Shown piece by piece: positions 1 through 12,626 of a stretch of DNA of 64,000 nucleotides. The stretch is from Rostrohypoxylon terebratum (lineage: Eukaryota; Ascomycota; Sordariomycetes; Xylariales; Hypoxylaceae): positions 1 through 64,000 of the forward strand of contig MU385908.1 of assembly GCA_022497145.1 (NCBI GenBank), in the 5' to 3' direction. The notes below the pieces were generated by a model. That model was not told where the DNA came from. It made no database searches and saw only the letters and a list, made by a program, of their open reading frames with translations. Position 1 is the first letter of the stretch. The number at the start of each line of letters is the position of its first letter. The position numbers and the translations under genes are program-made.

Positions 1-25
1 ATATAAAGGAAAAAGGCGGTGTTTT

Positions 26-2673
26 TCAACGCGTTCGTGTCGCGATTTTGAAGTGGATCGCACCTGGTATGTGCGCATACTGGTATGTTGGCTTAGCATC
101 TGCAGTCTTCTGGACAAATTCCATAGCGAGTGATGTATTCCCAGCCTCCACAGCCTCCGTTATGCCGGGAAATGTCGTCGCAGCATAGCCTATAAGCGTG
201 CATTAGCCAGGGGGGGTCGTTTCGTGCAAGCGAGGAGATATTGGTAATACACAGACCTGTGTCGAGTCCGGGGGCGAAGATGAGATGCTTATAAAATTCG
301 CGATTCGGTAGGCCACCTTGGGATACGAACCCACGTTGAAAATCCTTATACTTGTGATTCACTAACGTCATGAGACCTGAGTCATTAGTCGATATTGCCT
401 GGTCTGCAGCAGCCTGCACCTCCGTCGCCCCAGTCTTGAACTCTTCTATAGCGTCCTGTAGCGCAGAGGTGTTGAGGCTCTGAGAGTTTGAGTTGATTGT
501 TGAAATGAGATCGTCGTAATATTTCTCTAATTGTGCGGCATAGTTAGGTAGGTCAAACTGGATCACGTCCTGGTTCGCGAGATTATAGGCCAGGAGGGAC
601 AGGTACTTGCAGAAAAGGTTAGCTCTTTTATAAATATAGGTAGCTACCAACGATTACTACCGGGAAATATCCAGGGCTTACCTGAGCCATAGATTTATGA
701 GCTAGGAAATCAGGGTCTCCAAACGTCGTCATCTACAGAATAGGTTTGGGGTTAGCATAGAGCACCTGACTAACTACTGCAATGTTGAGACCCCTATAGC
801 TCACCCAATGATATGAATCAAAGTTAGAATGGTAATGATAAATAGGATCCGTCGCACCTCCTCCAGCGCCCATATCAATCTGCTCAACATTAGTATTAGG
901 CCAGTCTCGTGTATATCACGTCACAACGGGACTCTTACAGAACCAATTCCGTTGTGGACAAAAGAGGTATAGTCACTCCCACTTCCCAATACTCCAATGG
1001 ATCCTTCTGTATAATCAAGCCAGACGTCGTACATAGTGCGGTTTGTATCCATCCACGAGACTTTCTTCATGATATCAGTTGCGACTGTGTGAAGTTCGGG
1101 AGTTGCCTCTATGTAAGGCCAAGGTCCAGATGCGCCGACATCCTACAGTGTTCAAAGTCAGTACCTGATCAAACGCCTTTCTCTTTTGAATTTTCGAAGT
1201 CAATGTTTCTGGTAGCAAAACCCTGGAATCATCTCTTGCGCCAAATAACTCACAATGTTCAAATACGATACCGCCGTTCCAGTAAGCCAGGGGACGTACT
1301 CCTCAACCCATTCAGTTGAACCAAGAAGGCCGTACTCTTCCCCATCCCACGAGGCGAGAACGATATTTCGTTTTGGCCTCCATCCTTGGGACAGAAGTTT
1401 TCCGAATGCTTTCGCAAGCTCAACAATGATTGCGGTCCCGCTATTTGGATCAGCAGCGCCTCCGATAATCCACGCATCTCGATGATTGCCTATCACAATC
1501 GTCTCGTCCGCGATCGTACCATTTATTATCCCGATGGCATCCCAAATCGGGGTGATTTCGTCTTCCACTACGGCACCAGAGTCAGTTCTCTTCACCGATA
1601 CTTGCGAGAATTCCAAAAGATCCCTAGTTAACTCAATTAAGGGATTTTAGCAAGGAGTAGTTCATTTACGTACTGAGATTTGACATGCTGATGGTGGTAC
1701 CAGGAGCAGGGCCAGTACTATACGACACATTCAATGCGCCTACCCAGCCCGTGCGATTAACTTCAGTGCCAGGTGTACCTTGTCCGTCGAGGGCGGCCAA
1801 AATTGGGATTGCGTTTACATATGATATCGGGAGTGAAGGTATCCTAGGTAGTACCGGCGATGGATCTGCACGCGGCGAATCGTTTCTTGAGGGATAGCCA
1901 GGAGTTGTTGGATCGCCTGGATACGTGGATAGGAACTGCACACTACCTCGTTGCACAGCCGATGGATTCCGCGCCGGGCCCTCAGGATAGGCGGCATACC
2001 CGTTGGCTTCGGTGATGTTCCCGTCGCTGGCAGTGTCTGTAAAAATAACTACGCCAACCATACCATTGTCCTGCGCATTCTTCACCTTCAATCCCCTGAA
2101 AGGGCCTCCATACTTGGCGACAGCGACCTTGCCTTCTAAAGACACGCCGAGTTCGTTCAATCTATCAAAGTCAACCTGCTGGCCACGTCCAACATAGACA
2201 AATTCGGCCTCAGCGTTGCCGCTGGCTGAATAACCGTGAAATGTAGGTATTCGATTGGGATAACTAGTCGTCTCATCCTCATCCAGCACAGCTTCTTCCA
2301 GGTTTGGCTGGAAAATGGTGCCGTTGGAGTAGGTCAAGCTCAAGGACTTATTGACGGGGTAATTTAGGTAGACATCATAAGAAACAATGCTGGAGTTCCA
2401 GCCACTTTCTTTCCATCGATCCGCCGTCCACTGCGCCATCGACAGATTTTTACCGGCGAGATGCGCGCCATGGGTATAGTAATAGGACCACTCGGAGATC
2501 GTAGTGTTAGAGATAGCGTCCACAAGTGTGGCTTCGTCCGGACTTAACGGGGCCAATGGAGTGTCCCGCTTCTCGATTAAGTGCGAATGTGAACGGCGCT
2601 CATGCATGCACGCACTGGTGCAAGTGAGAAAGAGAGCGGTCAAAATCTTTCCTCTGCTACACCAGAGCCACAT
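26..2673 (-). CDS. M28-family glutamate carboxypeptidase (PSMA/Vps70-like)
   Basis: This gene encodes a zinc aminopeptidase/carboxypeptidase of the glutamate carboxypeptidase II group, which trims peptides outside the cell or in the vacuole. Seven exons (2673-1674, 1567-1254, 1142-939, 879-805, 732-682, 605-257, 189-26) join to 718 codons, the usual family size. The N-terminus (WCSRGKILTALFLTCTSAC) looks like a signal peptide or anchor. Residues about 150-330 form the protease-associated insert. The M28 core follows, with zinc-ligand motifs GNHRDAW (H362), ADPNSG (D373) and DGEEYG (E410/E411), and a late His in the YHYHSNFDSYHW stretch. The C-terminal 160 residues match the TfR-like dimerisation domain. 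The ATEM-type acceptor choice at 1567 is fixed by the conserved MEDEITPIW sequence. Many N-x-S/T sites suggest a glycosylated secretory protein. The substrate is not predictable. Confidence 0.88.
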
Positions 2674-4702
2674 CTTGACGATCTTCTAAGGGGATCAATA
2701 CCGGCGATGATTCTTTTCAACCTAAGCAGCGCAGTTCATTTACATATAAACATTTGCTCCTCAGTGACTCCCGATCACAGCGACCCCGCGGGATGGGCTG
2801 GAGACTGGAGTATACTGCCGATCGTATGCAGGAAGCGTTGTCATTGTAACGGCGGAATTAGGTGGCACGAAAATATTGACGCCTCTAAACGAAGGAAGTG
2901 CGGGGGCGGTATATGTAGTAGTAGTTTTGAACTGCCAGATTAGGTGCTATTTCGCATACGGTGACGCTGGTGATGCATATCACGATAGCATCCATACGAG
3001 CGATGGGATGCAGATTCATTCCCACGAGGTCGCATGTCTTCATGTTTCGAAAACTGGGAATTGTCTTTTCTGACATTCAGTCTATTATTTCACCGACACA
3101 CAGGTGTTAGATTTTATCTACTACTAGGTAAAGTTTAGTTCACCACAATCCGAGGATATGGCGTCGACGCCACTTTTTTGCCCATAATCAACCGTTTCCG
3201 AACCTTGGAAATTATTTTTAGCTAGGGTATCACTGACCCCGAACCCTGGAAGTGTAATTCAAGAACCCCTGCGCTACTTGAGTCTTGAGTCTTGGTGTGA
3301 TTGCTGACTGACCGTACCTAATCATTATTTGATGGATGCTGACCTTTTGCAAGAGGTAAGGTTATGGAATGAAAACGACCCGAGTGCTCGAGGTGAAGGT
3401 TAGGGCGGTTTACCTTCCTACCTCCAAGGCACCTAAACGTGATTCGTAGCCGAGCCCTTAGGGGTAGGTAAACAAACGATTCGTTGTGCACGTCCGAGAC
3501 ACCTGTAGCACAGATAACCACTGTTGATGCTTTGTCCCAATGGAATGGCTGGCGGCATGAAGGCTCGGATTAGTACCAAATCAGAGACATCCATTAACCT
3601 ATGATGAGTTGACGGGAAGATATGCAGGCCGAAGTCCGCATACCCTAGTAGCAATAGAGCAAGGATGAATCATAATGATCATTATCATAACAATGCGAGC
3701 TGACTCATTAATACCAGAAAGCCCCTGAAAAATCTTGGCGTCTTCATCATCAAGGGTAGCCTGGAACCAAACACAATCTCGGTAGCTGGAACAATATACT
3801 ATAGGTATGTACAGCGAGTCAGCGACAGGTTTTCTTTTTACTCGACAAAAAAACTTCATTCAGCTTGCAAAGTGGCCCTTATCGAATGGCCAATAATATC
3901 ATGTAATTATTCTGCATTTGCATTTCTAAGCCGGAGACTTATTACTCGCAAACTATTCAAGATGAATCATCCTAAATTATCTTTGAACGGCTTCTAGCGT
4001 CTTACACATCAGCGGCTAGATGTAGTGTATTCAAGGCTTAAACCCAATGAGCTGGTAGTAAATCTCGGAGATAGAGCATTACTGGATTGAGTCCGAGCGA
4101 GATCTTGTCCAGTACCTATCTTCGACGCTAACCCTTTTCAGCAGCGCTAGGTACCTATTCTATCCATGGTCCATGGATGATCGATCAGCAGAACCACAAC
4201 AGGGCCATCCTCTGAACACGCTAAAATAAGACCCCGTCGTTCAAGAATAGTCCTTCCATTATATCCATCTTTCCTACTTGCCCCGGACACATAGACTCGG
4301 ACGGGTTCAATAAGAACACCGAGTCGCAAACATGTCCGCACGGGTTCGGCAGGCTGACAGGCAGGACACTTTCATGCTCCTTTTCCTTCTCTATTATTCC
4401 TGCCCTAAGATTTGACAGTAAACATGGGTCGCTTTATTAGGTATTACGCATGCACGTCTATGGGTCATTCTAGTGGGCATTGCAATATGGATGCATATAG
4501 CATAGGCCTAGCTACTTGAGTCATCGACCAAAATATATATAGGTAATCAGAGCGCGCAGCGTCATCCGACCAACATCAGAATTCCTTAGTTACCGTGTAT
4601 ATCACTCTCCTTGAACAGCATAACTCATCATTGTCATTGCGTTACTTAACAAGCAGTCCTCAACACTTCCAGTCAGTAACATATCGTCTTGACGCCTTCA
4701 CG
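2674..4702. other. Intergenic, 2.0 kb
   Basis: This is the shared upstream region of the divergent peptidase (-) and DHA2 exporter (+) genes. The open frames here are short (at most 113 codons) and resemble no family. A short palindrome (GGCGTCGACGCC) lies near 3161. An ATATATATAGG stretch near 4530 could be the exporter's TATA region. Confidence 0.6.
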
Positions 4703-6727
4703 ATGACGGCAAACGACGCCAGCATGGCAAACGAAACGCACGTCGAGAAAATATCACCCTCAGTAGATGAATCCTCCGATTCAACTAGTTCTATCATCAA
4801 TGTTGGGGAATCGAGACACATACCCAACCAGGAAAAGGACCAAGAGCTTGCCAGACATACCACGGCACTATCGCTCCATGGAGACTCGATACGCCAAATT
4901 CAGACACGAGAAGACGGCACCGAATACCCTACGGGAATGAAACTATTCCTAATAACATTAGCGTTATGTCTAGGTGTCTTTTTGATGGCTCTCGAGTATG
5001 TCTTTTTCTATTTCACCATTCATACCTCCTGTGATACACACACTTGTATATGATAACTAACGCCTCTACGCAGCAACTCCATCATCGCAACCGCAATCCC
5101 CAAGATCACAGATGCCTTCCACAGTCTCCCTGACGTGGGTTGGTACGGGAGTGGTAAGCCAATTCACCACCTCAGCCCTGAAATCTCACCTCCCAGCTGA
5201 CCACCCCTCTCCTTTCTAAAGCCTACCTCCTGACCACCGCTGCCCTACAACTGCTTTTCGGAAAATTCTACACCTTCCTGAGCATCAAATGGGTCTTCTT
5301 AGCCGCGATCAGCATCTTCGAGCTTGGAAGTTTGATATGCGGTGTTGCCCAGAACTCGGTGACGCTCATCATCGGCCGCGCCGTCGCCGGTCTTGGCTCT
5401 GCCGGAATCATGTCCGGTGCGCTTCTAATCCTCGCACATAGTGTTCCCCTCGCTAAGCGACCTATGTACACGTAAGTTTATCGACCGCCGAATTTTCACC
5501 TAGCTCGACTAATTCTAGTTTAGCGGTCTCATCGGTGGTATGTATGGCATTGCCTCGGTGGCCGGTCCCCTTTTGGGTGGCGTCTTCACTGACAAAGTGG
5601 TACGTTCCTACCTGATTTACTCCAATTTCACAACCTCTCTGTCCGAGAATACTTACTAATATCCGGACGACAAATAGACGTGGAGATGGTGTTTCTACAT
5701 CAACCTCCCAATCGGCGCCATCACCATCCTCACCATCCTCTTCTTCTTCCCCGAGCCTAAGCGCAGCAAGCCCCAAGATGAGAGTCTGCTAGAGCGTGTC
5801 AAGCGCTTCGACCCCCTCGGCACCGTCCTCTTCATGCCCGCGGTCATCTGCGTGCTTCTCGCCCTACAATGGGGCGGCACCGAGTACCCCTGGAAGAGCG
5901 GCCGCATCATCGCCCTATTCGTCGTCTTCGGCGTCCTCATCCTCGCATTCATATACGTGCAGCACCTCCAACAAGAAAACGCCACCGTGCCGCCCCGCAT
6001 CTTCAAGAAGCGCACCGTCTGGTCTAGCAGCTTGTTCGCGTTCGGCGTCGGATCCGGCTTCTTCATCATGGTGTACTACATCCCGATCTGGTTCCAGTCC
6101 GTTCAGGGTGTCAGCGCGGTCGACTCCGGTATCCGCAACCTGCCTATGTTGATCAGCGTCGTCCTCTTTTCCATGGCTTCCGGTGCCCTCGTCACCGTGT
6201 TCGGGTACTACGCGCCCTTCATGATCATTGGCACCGTCCTCATGTCGATCGGCGGCGGCCTACTCTCCACGTGGAAACCCGACATATCGACGGGCGTCTG
6301 GATCGGATACCAGATCCTCTTCGGCGCGGGCGTGGGCATGAGCATGCAACAACCGCTGATGGCCGTGCAGACCGTCCTCGACATCAGCGACGTGCCGACC
6401 GGCACCTCGATCCTAGTCTTCGTGCAGACGATGGGCGGCGCCTTGTTCGTCAGCGTCGGGCAAACCGTGTTCACGAACAAGCTGGTCTCGGAGCTCGCCG
6501 CCCACGTCCCGGGCCTCGACCCGAACCAGGTCCTCGCCGCGGGCGCCACGAACCTCCAGCACACGCTCTCCCCCGACCTCATCCCGGCTGTCATCCTCTC
6601 GTACAGCAACGCGCTGACGACGGCCTTCATCGTCGGCACCGCCCTGTGCGCGTTCACCATCTTCGGAAGCCTGACGATCGAGTGGAAGAGCGTCAAGGGG
6701 AAGAACGTCGAAGTTGGCTTAGCGTAG
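4703..6727 (+). CDS. MFS multidrug/toxin exporter, DHA2 (14-TM) type
   Basis: This encodes a proton-driven plasma-membrane exporter of the DHA2 group that includes fungal secondary-metabolite efflux pumps. Five exons (4703-4995, 5074-5153, 5222-5471, 5524-5599, 5678-6727) give 582 residues. The first 80 residues are a hydrophilic cytosolic tail, followed by about 14 hydrophobic segments. Family marks are the TM1 motif LDNSIIATAIPKITD (made only after splicing), GRAVAGLGSAGIMSG (motif C region) and TWRWCFYINLPIGA. An in-frame ATG also lies at 4595, but the ATG at 4703 fits the normal length of the tail. The last exon is much richer in C and G at third positions than the first. No biosynthetic genes sit beside it, so the substrate is open. 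Confidence 0.9.
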
Positions 6728-7234
6728 AAGCTTCATCGGCATCATCTTATACATAATATATTCACGATACATCTGTAATATAGCATAAATAGGCGGACTA
6801 CATAAATCATAGACGGATGGTTGGATAGGTAATGAGGGTTAGGTTTACGGATTTGGCGTGCGATGGATGAACGCATGGAGATACCATATTCATAGATGAA
6901 GCGTTAGACATGGGTTATCATTGCATGAGACGTGGGACAGCATGGTTCAGCGTCGGTTTATGGTCTAGTCATAGTCTCTAATCAATATTCCTCTCTCCAT
7001 TCGAATATCATTTGACCGCCTCACTCATATTCCGTTTGGTATTCGTAGAAGGGATTTGTATCCTGACTCCATTGGAATCTATGTACTTCAAAGTCCTACC
7101 TGAACAACTTGACCTCCCGGTAAACCATTACCTACTAAAGTTTGTTAACCGGGATGGCAGATGTGTAGTTATGGCCGTAGGTTAGGGACCTAGTCAACCC
7201 AGATGTTCCCCTTTTCGAATTCATTTTACACTCC
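6728..7234. other. Intergenic, 0.5 kb, between convergent genes
   Basis: This stretch probably holds the 3' UTRs of the exporter (+) and the BTB-like gene (-). It is AT-rich, and I see no gene or repeat in it. Confidence 0.6.
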
Positions 7235-8138
7235 CTAGTACGCGTCCATTCCCGAAATTATCATGTAGAGGTCGTATTGAATGCGAGGATACGATTGTGC
7301 GATGTTGCGAAACGGCGTGAGTTGGAGAGCGTGACGATTGGTCCTCACGAGGAAGATCAAGAGTACGGAGCGAGAAAGCGTGTACAAGGGACTCGAGTAC
7401 ATAGCTTGCACCAGGAGGGGGAAATGGACTGCGAAGTCGTTCTCCAAAAAGCTGCCTTGGTCGTCGAAATCTTCTCCGTTGAAGGTTTCCCAATACTCAT
7501 TGAAGGTGTCGGCCTGTTCTTGCATCTCAATAACGAGAGGACCCATGATGACATGCTGGACTGCGGCGATACCGCATTCCAATCCCATACCGAGAATACG
7601 GTGACATGTATCGAAAAAAGTTTCGGGGTTTGCCAGGCGCTCATGTAGCCCAGGTGGTACTGCCAATTACCAGTTAGCACAATGAATGTATTAGATGAGA
7701 ACTAACGAGAAAGCCGAGATCACAGTTTCCAGACGGAGATTTGAGTGGGCACTTACTTCTTACTTCGTAAAGACAAATCAACACCCAACGGATCATCTCA
7801 GAATTCATAGCTCGCACGTCTAGGTGGTAAATCTATATTCAAGGTTCGTCAGTCTATGTAGCGTTCGGCGGAGATTATGAATATATCTTACACTGTATAC
7901 GTCTCTTTGTGCGACTCTGAAAAATCGCGGACCAGGCTGGAGCATCTCTATATGAACGGCATGGATGAGACCATCTCCGGTGTAAAGACGGATGTCGGGG
8001 GCAGGATTTGCATTAGGGAGCCTATGATAAATCAAATTGGAAACAAGTCAGTCAATTAATTGGAAATTATTTCGCCGCTCGGAACAAAGCAATGGAAACT
8101 TACGTTGACCCGTATGGAAGTGTGTACCAGACCTCCAT
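7235..8138 (-). CDS. Small BTB/POZ-like protein
   Basis: Four exons (8138-8104, 8021-7892, 7832-7757, 7659-7235) join in frame to 221 residues. Donors are GTAAGT or GTAAGA. The second and third exons read like a diverged BTB fold: PDIRLYTGDGLIHAVHIEML, then PRFFRVAQ (the usual F-F after the second strand), then IYHLDVRAMNSEM and VLICLYE, which match the late strand and the L-x-Y-E helix. The remaining 150 residues contain FFDTCHRILGMGLECG, which could be the closing BTB helices, and no second known domain. BTB proteins usually dimerise or act as Cul3 adaptors, but nothing here shows a partner. The gene structure is well supported. The family call is moderate because the BTB core is short and lacks several usual residues. 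Confidence 0.55.
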
Positions 8139-9032
8139 TTTGAGGGAATTGAACCTCGATAGGCTCCCGTGAACTTGAAGGTGGATGGAAAAGGTGGTGG
8201 GTAAAGAAAGGAAATTCTCTCGCGAGAGACACGTATGGAAAAGTGTGTAGAGACTTAGAGCAATCACTGGGATTGTGGAAAACCAGGGCCCTAACGATGG
8301 CGAGCAGGTAGGATTAGAAGGGATATACAAGCTACTAAAGGAATAATGAAGTCGTGGCTCAACGACGAGTAATAGCGCTGCCAACAGTCGTCTATCATAT
8401 GACGGTGGAAGTAGACAATTCATATATAAGGGCATAGATAGGCTATCATTCCTACGCTTGATCACTCTTACAATTGGTATCAGATTCAAAGATAGCCGGC
8501 ATTTTCTGTAACGGAATCCCTGAGTCGACGTAGATATCTTGCTTCAACAGGTCATATTTTCATATGCGGAATCTAGGGGAAATAAAAAGATAAAGGTAGC
8601 AATAGAAGAATGATCAGCCTGATAGATGTGACAGAACGTGAAACATATACACTAAGACTATAACAGCCTTGAAAAATCATGAATTGAAAGCAGTGATGTG
8701 AAATTGGGATAAAGGAGTAAAAGGAGTATCTGGCTATGTAACCCAACAAGTTTCCATTTACTACCATAGGGGCTAAATCCGAATTTTATGTGAATAAAGG
8801 AAATAATCTGAATTGTGTTGCATAGCTGAATTTAAAAGCTATAGATAACTTAGTAAATAATTTGTTATGGTATTACGCTTCATAACACTGCTATGCCGAC
8901 GGCCGTCTATCCAAAGCCCCAGCATTACCCTCGTAGTGTAGTATAATGCGCCTAGTCGCTTCCGCTATTCATACATAAGATTTAATAAGGAAAAGTCCAA
9001 CCACCCTGCCAATATTTGTGTCCTGTATATGC
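8139..9032. other. Intergenic, 0.9 kb
   Basis: This AT-rich stretch lies between two minus-strand genes, so it holds the BTB-like gene's promoter and the 3' end of the next gene. I see no ORF with family resemblance and no repeat. Confidence 0.55.
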
Positions 9033-11333
9033 TTAATCTTTTCTCCCCAGATGCTCGTCGAGGGATGATCCTGTTGTTGATGACGCAGATGGCGTATAAG
9101 CTGAGCTACCGGGGGTGTATCTGAACCCGTCGGAAACGAAGCGGGGATCGTTGCTGCCTTCGTCGTAGGCAGGAAGCTCCTCGTCAAAGTAATCGGGGAA
9201 AGCGGATGTCGGGGTCTGAATAACGGGAGTGCTGTGTTGCGGAGAGTGTTGCTGTCGCATTTCACGAGGGAATTCATGCGAACGAGCTCGCCCCTCTTCA
9301 GCTTCGACAATATCACCGACTACGCTCGCAGCAACGCGCAATTGCGCGATCTCTTGCTCCATAGTCGTCGAAAGGTTGTCCTCCTCTTCCCCGTGGATTT
9401 GTCTCATGATGGCCTCTTTTTCTTCTTCTTCGAGATCTTGGCGTCTACCGCCCTCTCTGACCCATCTAACAATCTCGCTATACCTAGCGTTAATGGCATC
9501 GCGTCTAGAAGACCAGAATCCATCGTCGTGACGGCGGCTGCGGAATCCCCTGGCCCCACGTCGCTTAGCACAACTAGAACGTCGATTCCTGCGAGCTTTG
9601 GTGAAGCAACGCGTGTGTAGAGCGCTAGCGAGTAGGCCGAGAAGAACGATCACAGCCCCAACGTGAATGACGGAAAAGGTGCGGAATAGGCCAGGTGGGC
9701 CAGAGTGCTTCATTGTGTTAGGATCTGAATAGGGAATAATTCTGAGGTCACTAGGGCTACTTACAGGACGGTGGTGCGGGGGAAAATGATGAGGGGGGCC
9801 GCCATGGCCTTCGTGTGGCGGCCCGTCATGGTGGGCAGGAGGTGGTGGTGGTGGCGGCGGCGGAGGGTGAGAGTGAGAGTGAGGGAATTCTTCGCCATCG
9901 AAAAGTGGTTGCTCAGGTCTCTCGGCATCAATATCCTCGGGTGGTCCCTGAAGAAGTTAGCGATCCATTGTTTCAAGTGTTTGGCGTGCTTGAATCTTAC
10001 CATGTCTTGTGAGAAATCCGCGTCTGGTCCAGGATGCTCATGGTGCGGCTCGTCTCCAAATTCATGATGAGGGGGTGGGGGAGGTGGTGGCGGAGGCGGA
10101 GGCGGCGAGCCTCCGTGATGCGGATGGTCTTCCCAGAATGGAGGTGGAGGGGGCGGCGGTGGTGGTGGTCCGCAGTCGCAGCCGGGAGGCGGAGGTGGAG
10201 GAGGATGATGGAAAGGCGGTTCACCATGGGGTCCATGGGGAGGCGGTCCATGGGGAGGCGGCCCGTGAGGAGGCGGTCCATGAGGTGGATGATGCGGCGG
10301 GAACGGGTGAGAATGGTTTCCGTTCTCGTGGTGGTGTGGCATCCAGTGAGGTCGATGACCATGATGTCCCTCTTCGTGATGGAACGGCCAATGATGCCTA
10401 CCGTGCCTACCTCCAAAAGGCCCTTCACCTTCAAATCCGTGACCATACAGTTTGCTAGCCATATGTTTAGCCCTGACATACATCGTTTTTACAACGCACT
10501 TCAGACTATCACAGTCAGAAAGAGAATGGAAGTGGCCTGGTCGCTTGAATTTGAAATCATAAGTTTCGGAGATGTGATGGACCTTAGAGGAAATAGCATA
10601 TTCCAGCGCCGCTAGTTGTCGCATCATCGACTTCAACTCAGCCAATTCATCATTCAGAGTCGCTGGAGTATCTTTGTTGGTAGAGCCATTGTCGTTAGTG
10701 TTCTCGTCGGGAACAGGGGCCTCGACAGTAGATCCGGTGCCGTTGATCAATGAAATTGAAACCGGGGCCATCTGTTGAAATTGTACGACAAACCCAACAT
10801 CGTCGACTTTCCTGTCATCCACGGAGATGACCTCGAAAGTCATCAATTGTCCTTGAAACTCATCTTCCAGATGCACACAGGTAAATCCCCAATTAGCGAG
10901 AATAACGGACCCTTGCTCGGTAGTGATTGATCCGGAGCCAGAACCGTTCTCATTTTGCGCAAGTGTTTGGGCATTCAGGGTCACATTTCCATAACCACAA
11001 GGGGATGTAGACTCATGGATGTTGAGACGAAGGGTCTGAGTAACATGACATGCCTCAGTCAGCGTCGTGGCCTTAAGTTGAATGTCTCACGAGTGTCAGT
11101 TGTCAGTAACTTACAGGGTGTTGTAGGGCAACTTCATCTTCAAAGTTGTTGATATCGAGACTGATTAAGGCATGCGGAGTATTGGCTTCAAGATGTGATA
11201 AGTTAGAGACCTTGAATGTCACGTATTCTCATGATATTTTGAAAATTCTTTAGGACTCACCCTGATGTCTCGCTGGGAGAGCCGCCGCCAGCAGCGGCGC
11301 TAGCAGTAACTGAGCCTTTAGGTAGCCACGCAT
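9033..11333 (-). CDS. Single-pass membrane protein with His/Pro-rich outer region
   Basis: Five exons (11333-11261, 11185-11115, 11071-10001, 9947-9765, 9707-9033) join to 690 residues. The order is: a signal peptide (KAQLLLAPLLAAALPARH); a Cys- and Asn-containing lumenal domain of about 200 residues; a low-complexity stretch of about 200 residues rich in His, Pro and Gly, including four PPPHG units and a CDC pair; a transmembrane helix (VIHVGAVIVLLGLLAS); then an Arg-rich stop-transfer and a cytosolic tail of about 200 residues with a coiled, acidic part and an ELPAYDE (PPxY-like) motif. The 53-nt intron at 10000-9948 has a perfect GCTAAC branch point. Skipping it would break the Pro-rich frame. 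The protein is probably a type I plasma-membrane or wall protein. The His clusters could bind metal ions, but that is inference. I do not recognise a named family. Confidence 0.75.
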
Positions 11334-12626
11334 CGTCGCGGGCCAGGCACCTAGAAATCGTATGAAGAATTGAGATGAACAAAATAAGGTTGCCTTAGCA
11401 TGGCAAGACTACGAAACACCCACACACAATAAGGAATCTTAATGGAGAGAGAAACAAAAAACCACGGTTGCGTACGGAAGACGGGCTGTAAAGGAATATG
11501 TAAGACGCCCTGGGTTCTCCGATGAGGGTGGGGTGCCACGCGGACAGTATCGCTTCAGGAAATGTGCCCACACTCGAACGTCCTGGCTCCCTAACCGCTT
11601 TCTATGTTCAATTTTCAAGGGGCATGCGGCCGCCGGGGCACGGAAAGGTACGAAAAGTACAATACAGGGGCAAGTGAGATTTTATTTAGGACTTACATAG
11701 TAGGTACTCCCATTAGCCCTGAAACTAGATCAACCACCATCGACGACCAGCAATCTCTGTAGAAAATGATTCAACAAGGCGATTAGCGCTGCCTCTCTAG
11801 ATATGAGGCTGTGTAGGCCTAATCGTTTACTTGGTAGGGATGATGGAAGGTCTGGCCAATGAGCATCGACTAGCTGACGAGTCCTCCTAACCCAGCTTGC
11901 ACTAAGCTAGGTCAATGCCGAATAAAATTGGAGGATAGATTCGTACGCAATCATGAAGTGATGAGCAAAACAGAAACAAATCAAGCCAATCACCTCATGT
12001 CTTTGCGTGTAGGTCTGTATCATTCGGTTCGGCAATCTGTTCGAGATTTCGAGATTTTTAACATCCAGGGCTACCTGGATTTGAAGACTACTACTTCGAA
12101 ACATGGTAGGATAGGAATGAATTATTGAAAATCAGCAATGAGGTAGGATATTGAATATTTATCGCTATGTCGGTAGATTTGAATGAGACTAGATGATCAG
12201 AATTGTCGACTACCTAGGACCTAGGACCTAGGTAAACATTTGTTGAGAATGCTGCTACGTTAGCGACGATGGATTGGCTGACCTGATGTTGTCCATGTTA
12301 TCCTCATTAAAGTATTTTTCATGCCCTCAGAATTTAGCTCAAGACCAAGGGCTACCTAAGACTCCTAAGTCTTGAGATTCGGTGACTAATATAGTGGCTT
12401 AGTCAGTGATTGATGGCTGAGTTCCAAGATTAAGGTTGTGGCTGAAAAATCCACAGCGGAACAATGTGCCCCACTAATATCTAAATTCAAGCTTTCGATG
12501 TTCCAGCTTCAACTCGTCACGCTATCAAGCCAAAGATCCATAACTTAACGCGAGATTTCAGATCGAGCACCGACTTGCGCTTCTTAAAGTCCTTGTAGAC
12601 AGCTTTGCGAAAGCTGCTCCTCGAAA
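11334..12626. other. Intergenic, 1.3 kb, divergent promoters
   Basis: This region lies between the membrane-protein gene (-) and LSm4 (+). It contains CCTAGGACCTAGGACCTAGG (12213-12232), a tandem of CCTAGGA units. I see nothing protein-coding in it. Confidence 0.55.

Noticed and set aside
1565..1625. Acceptor near 1620 in the M28 peptidase
   Set aside because: It inserts residues absent from the family. The acceptor at 1567/1568 recreates the conserved MEDEITPIW block and whole-codon length.
9761..9950. Unspliced reading of the Pro-rich region, ending in an Arg/His-rich tail
   Set aside because: Removing the 53-nt intron with a perfect branch point keeps the acidic/Pro-rich composition and links to the TM exon in frame.
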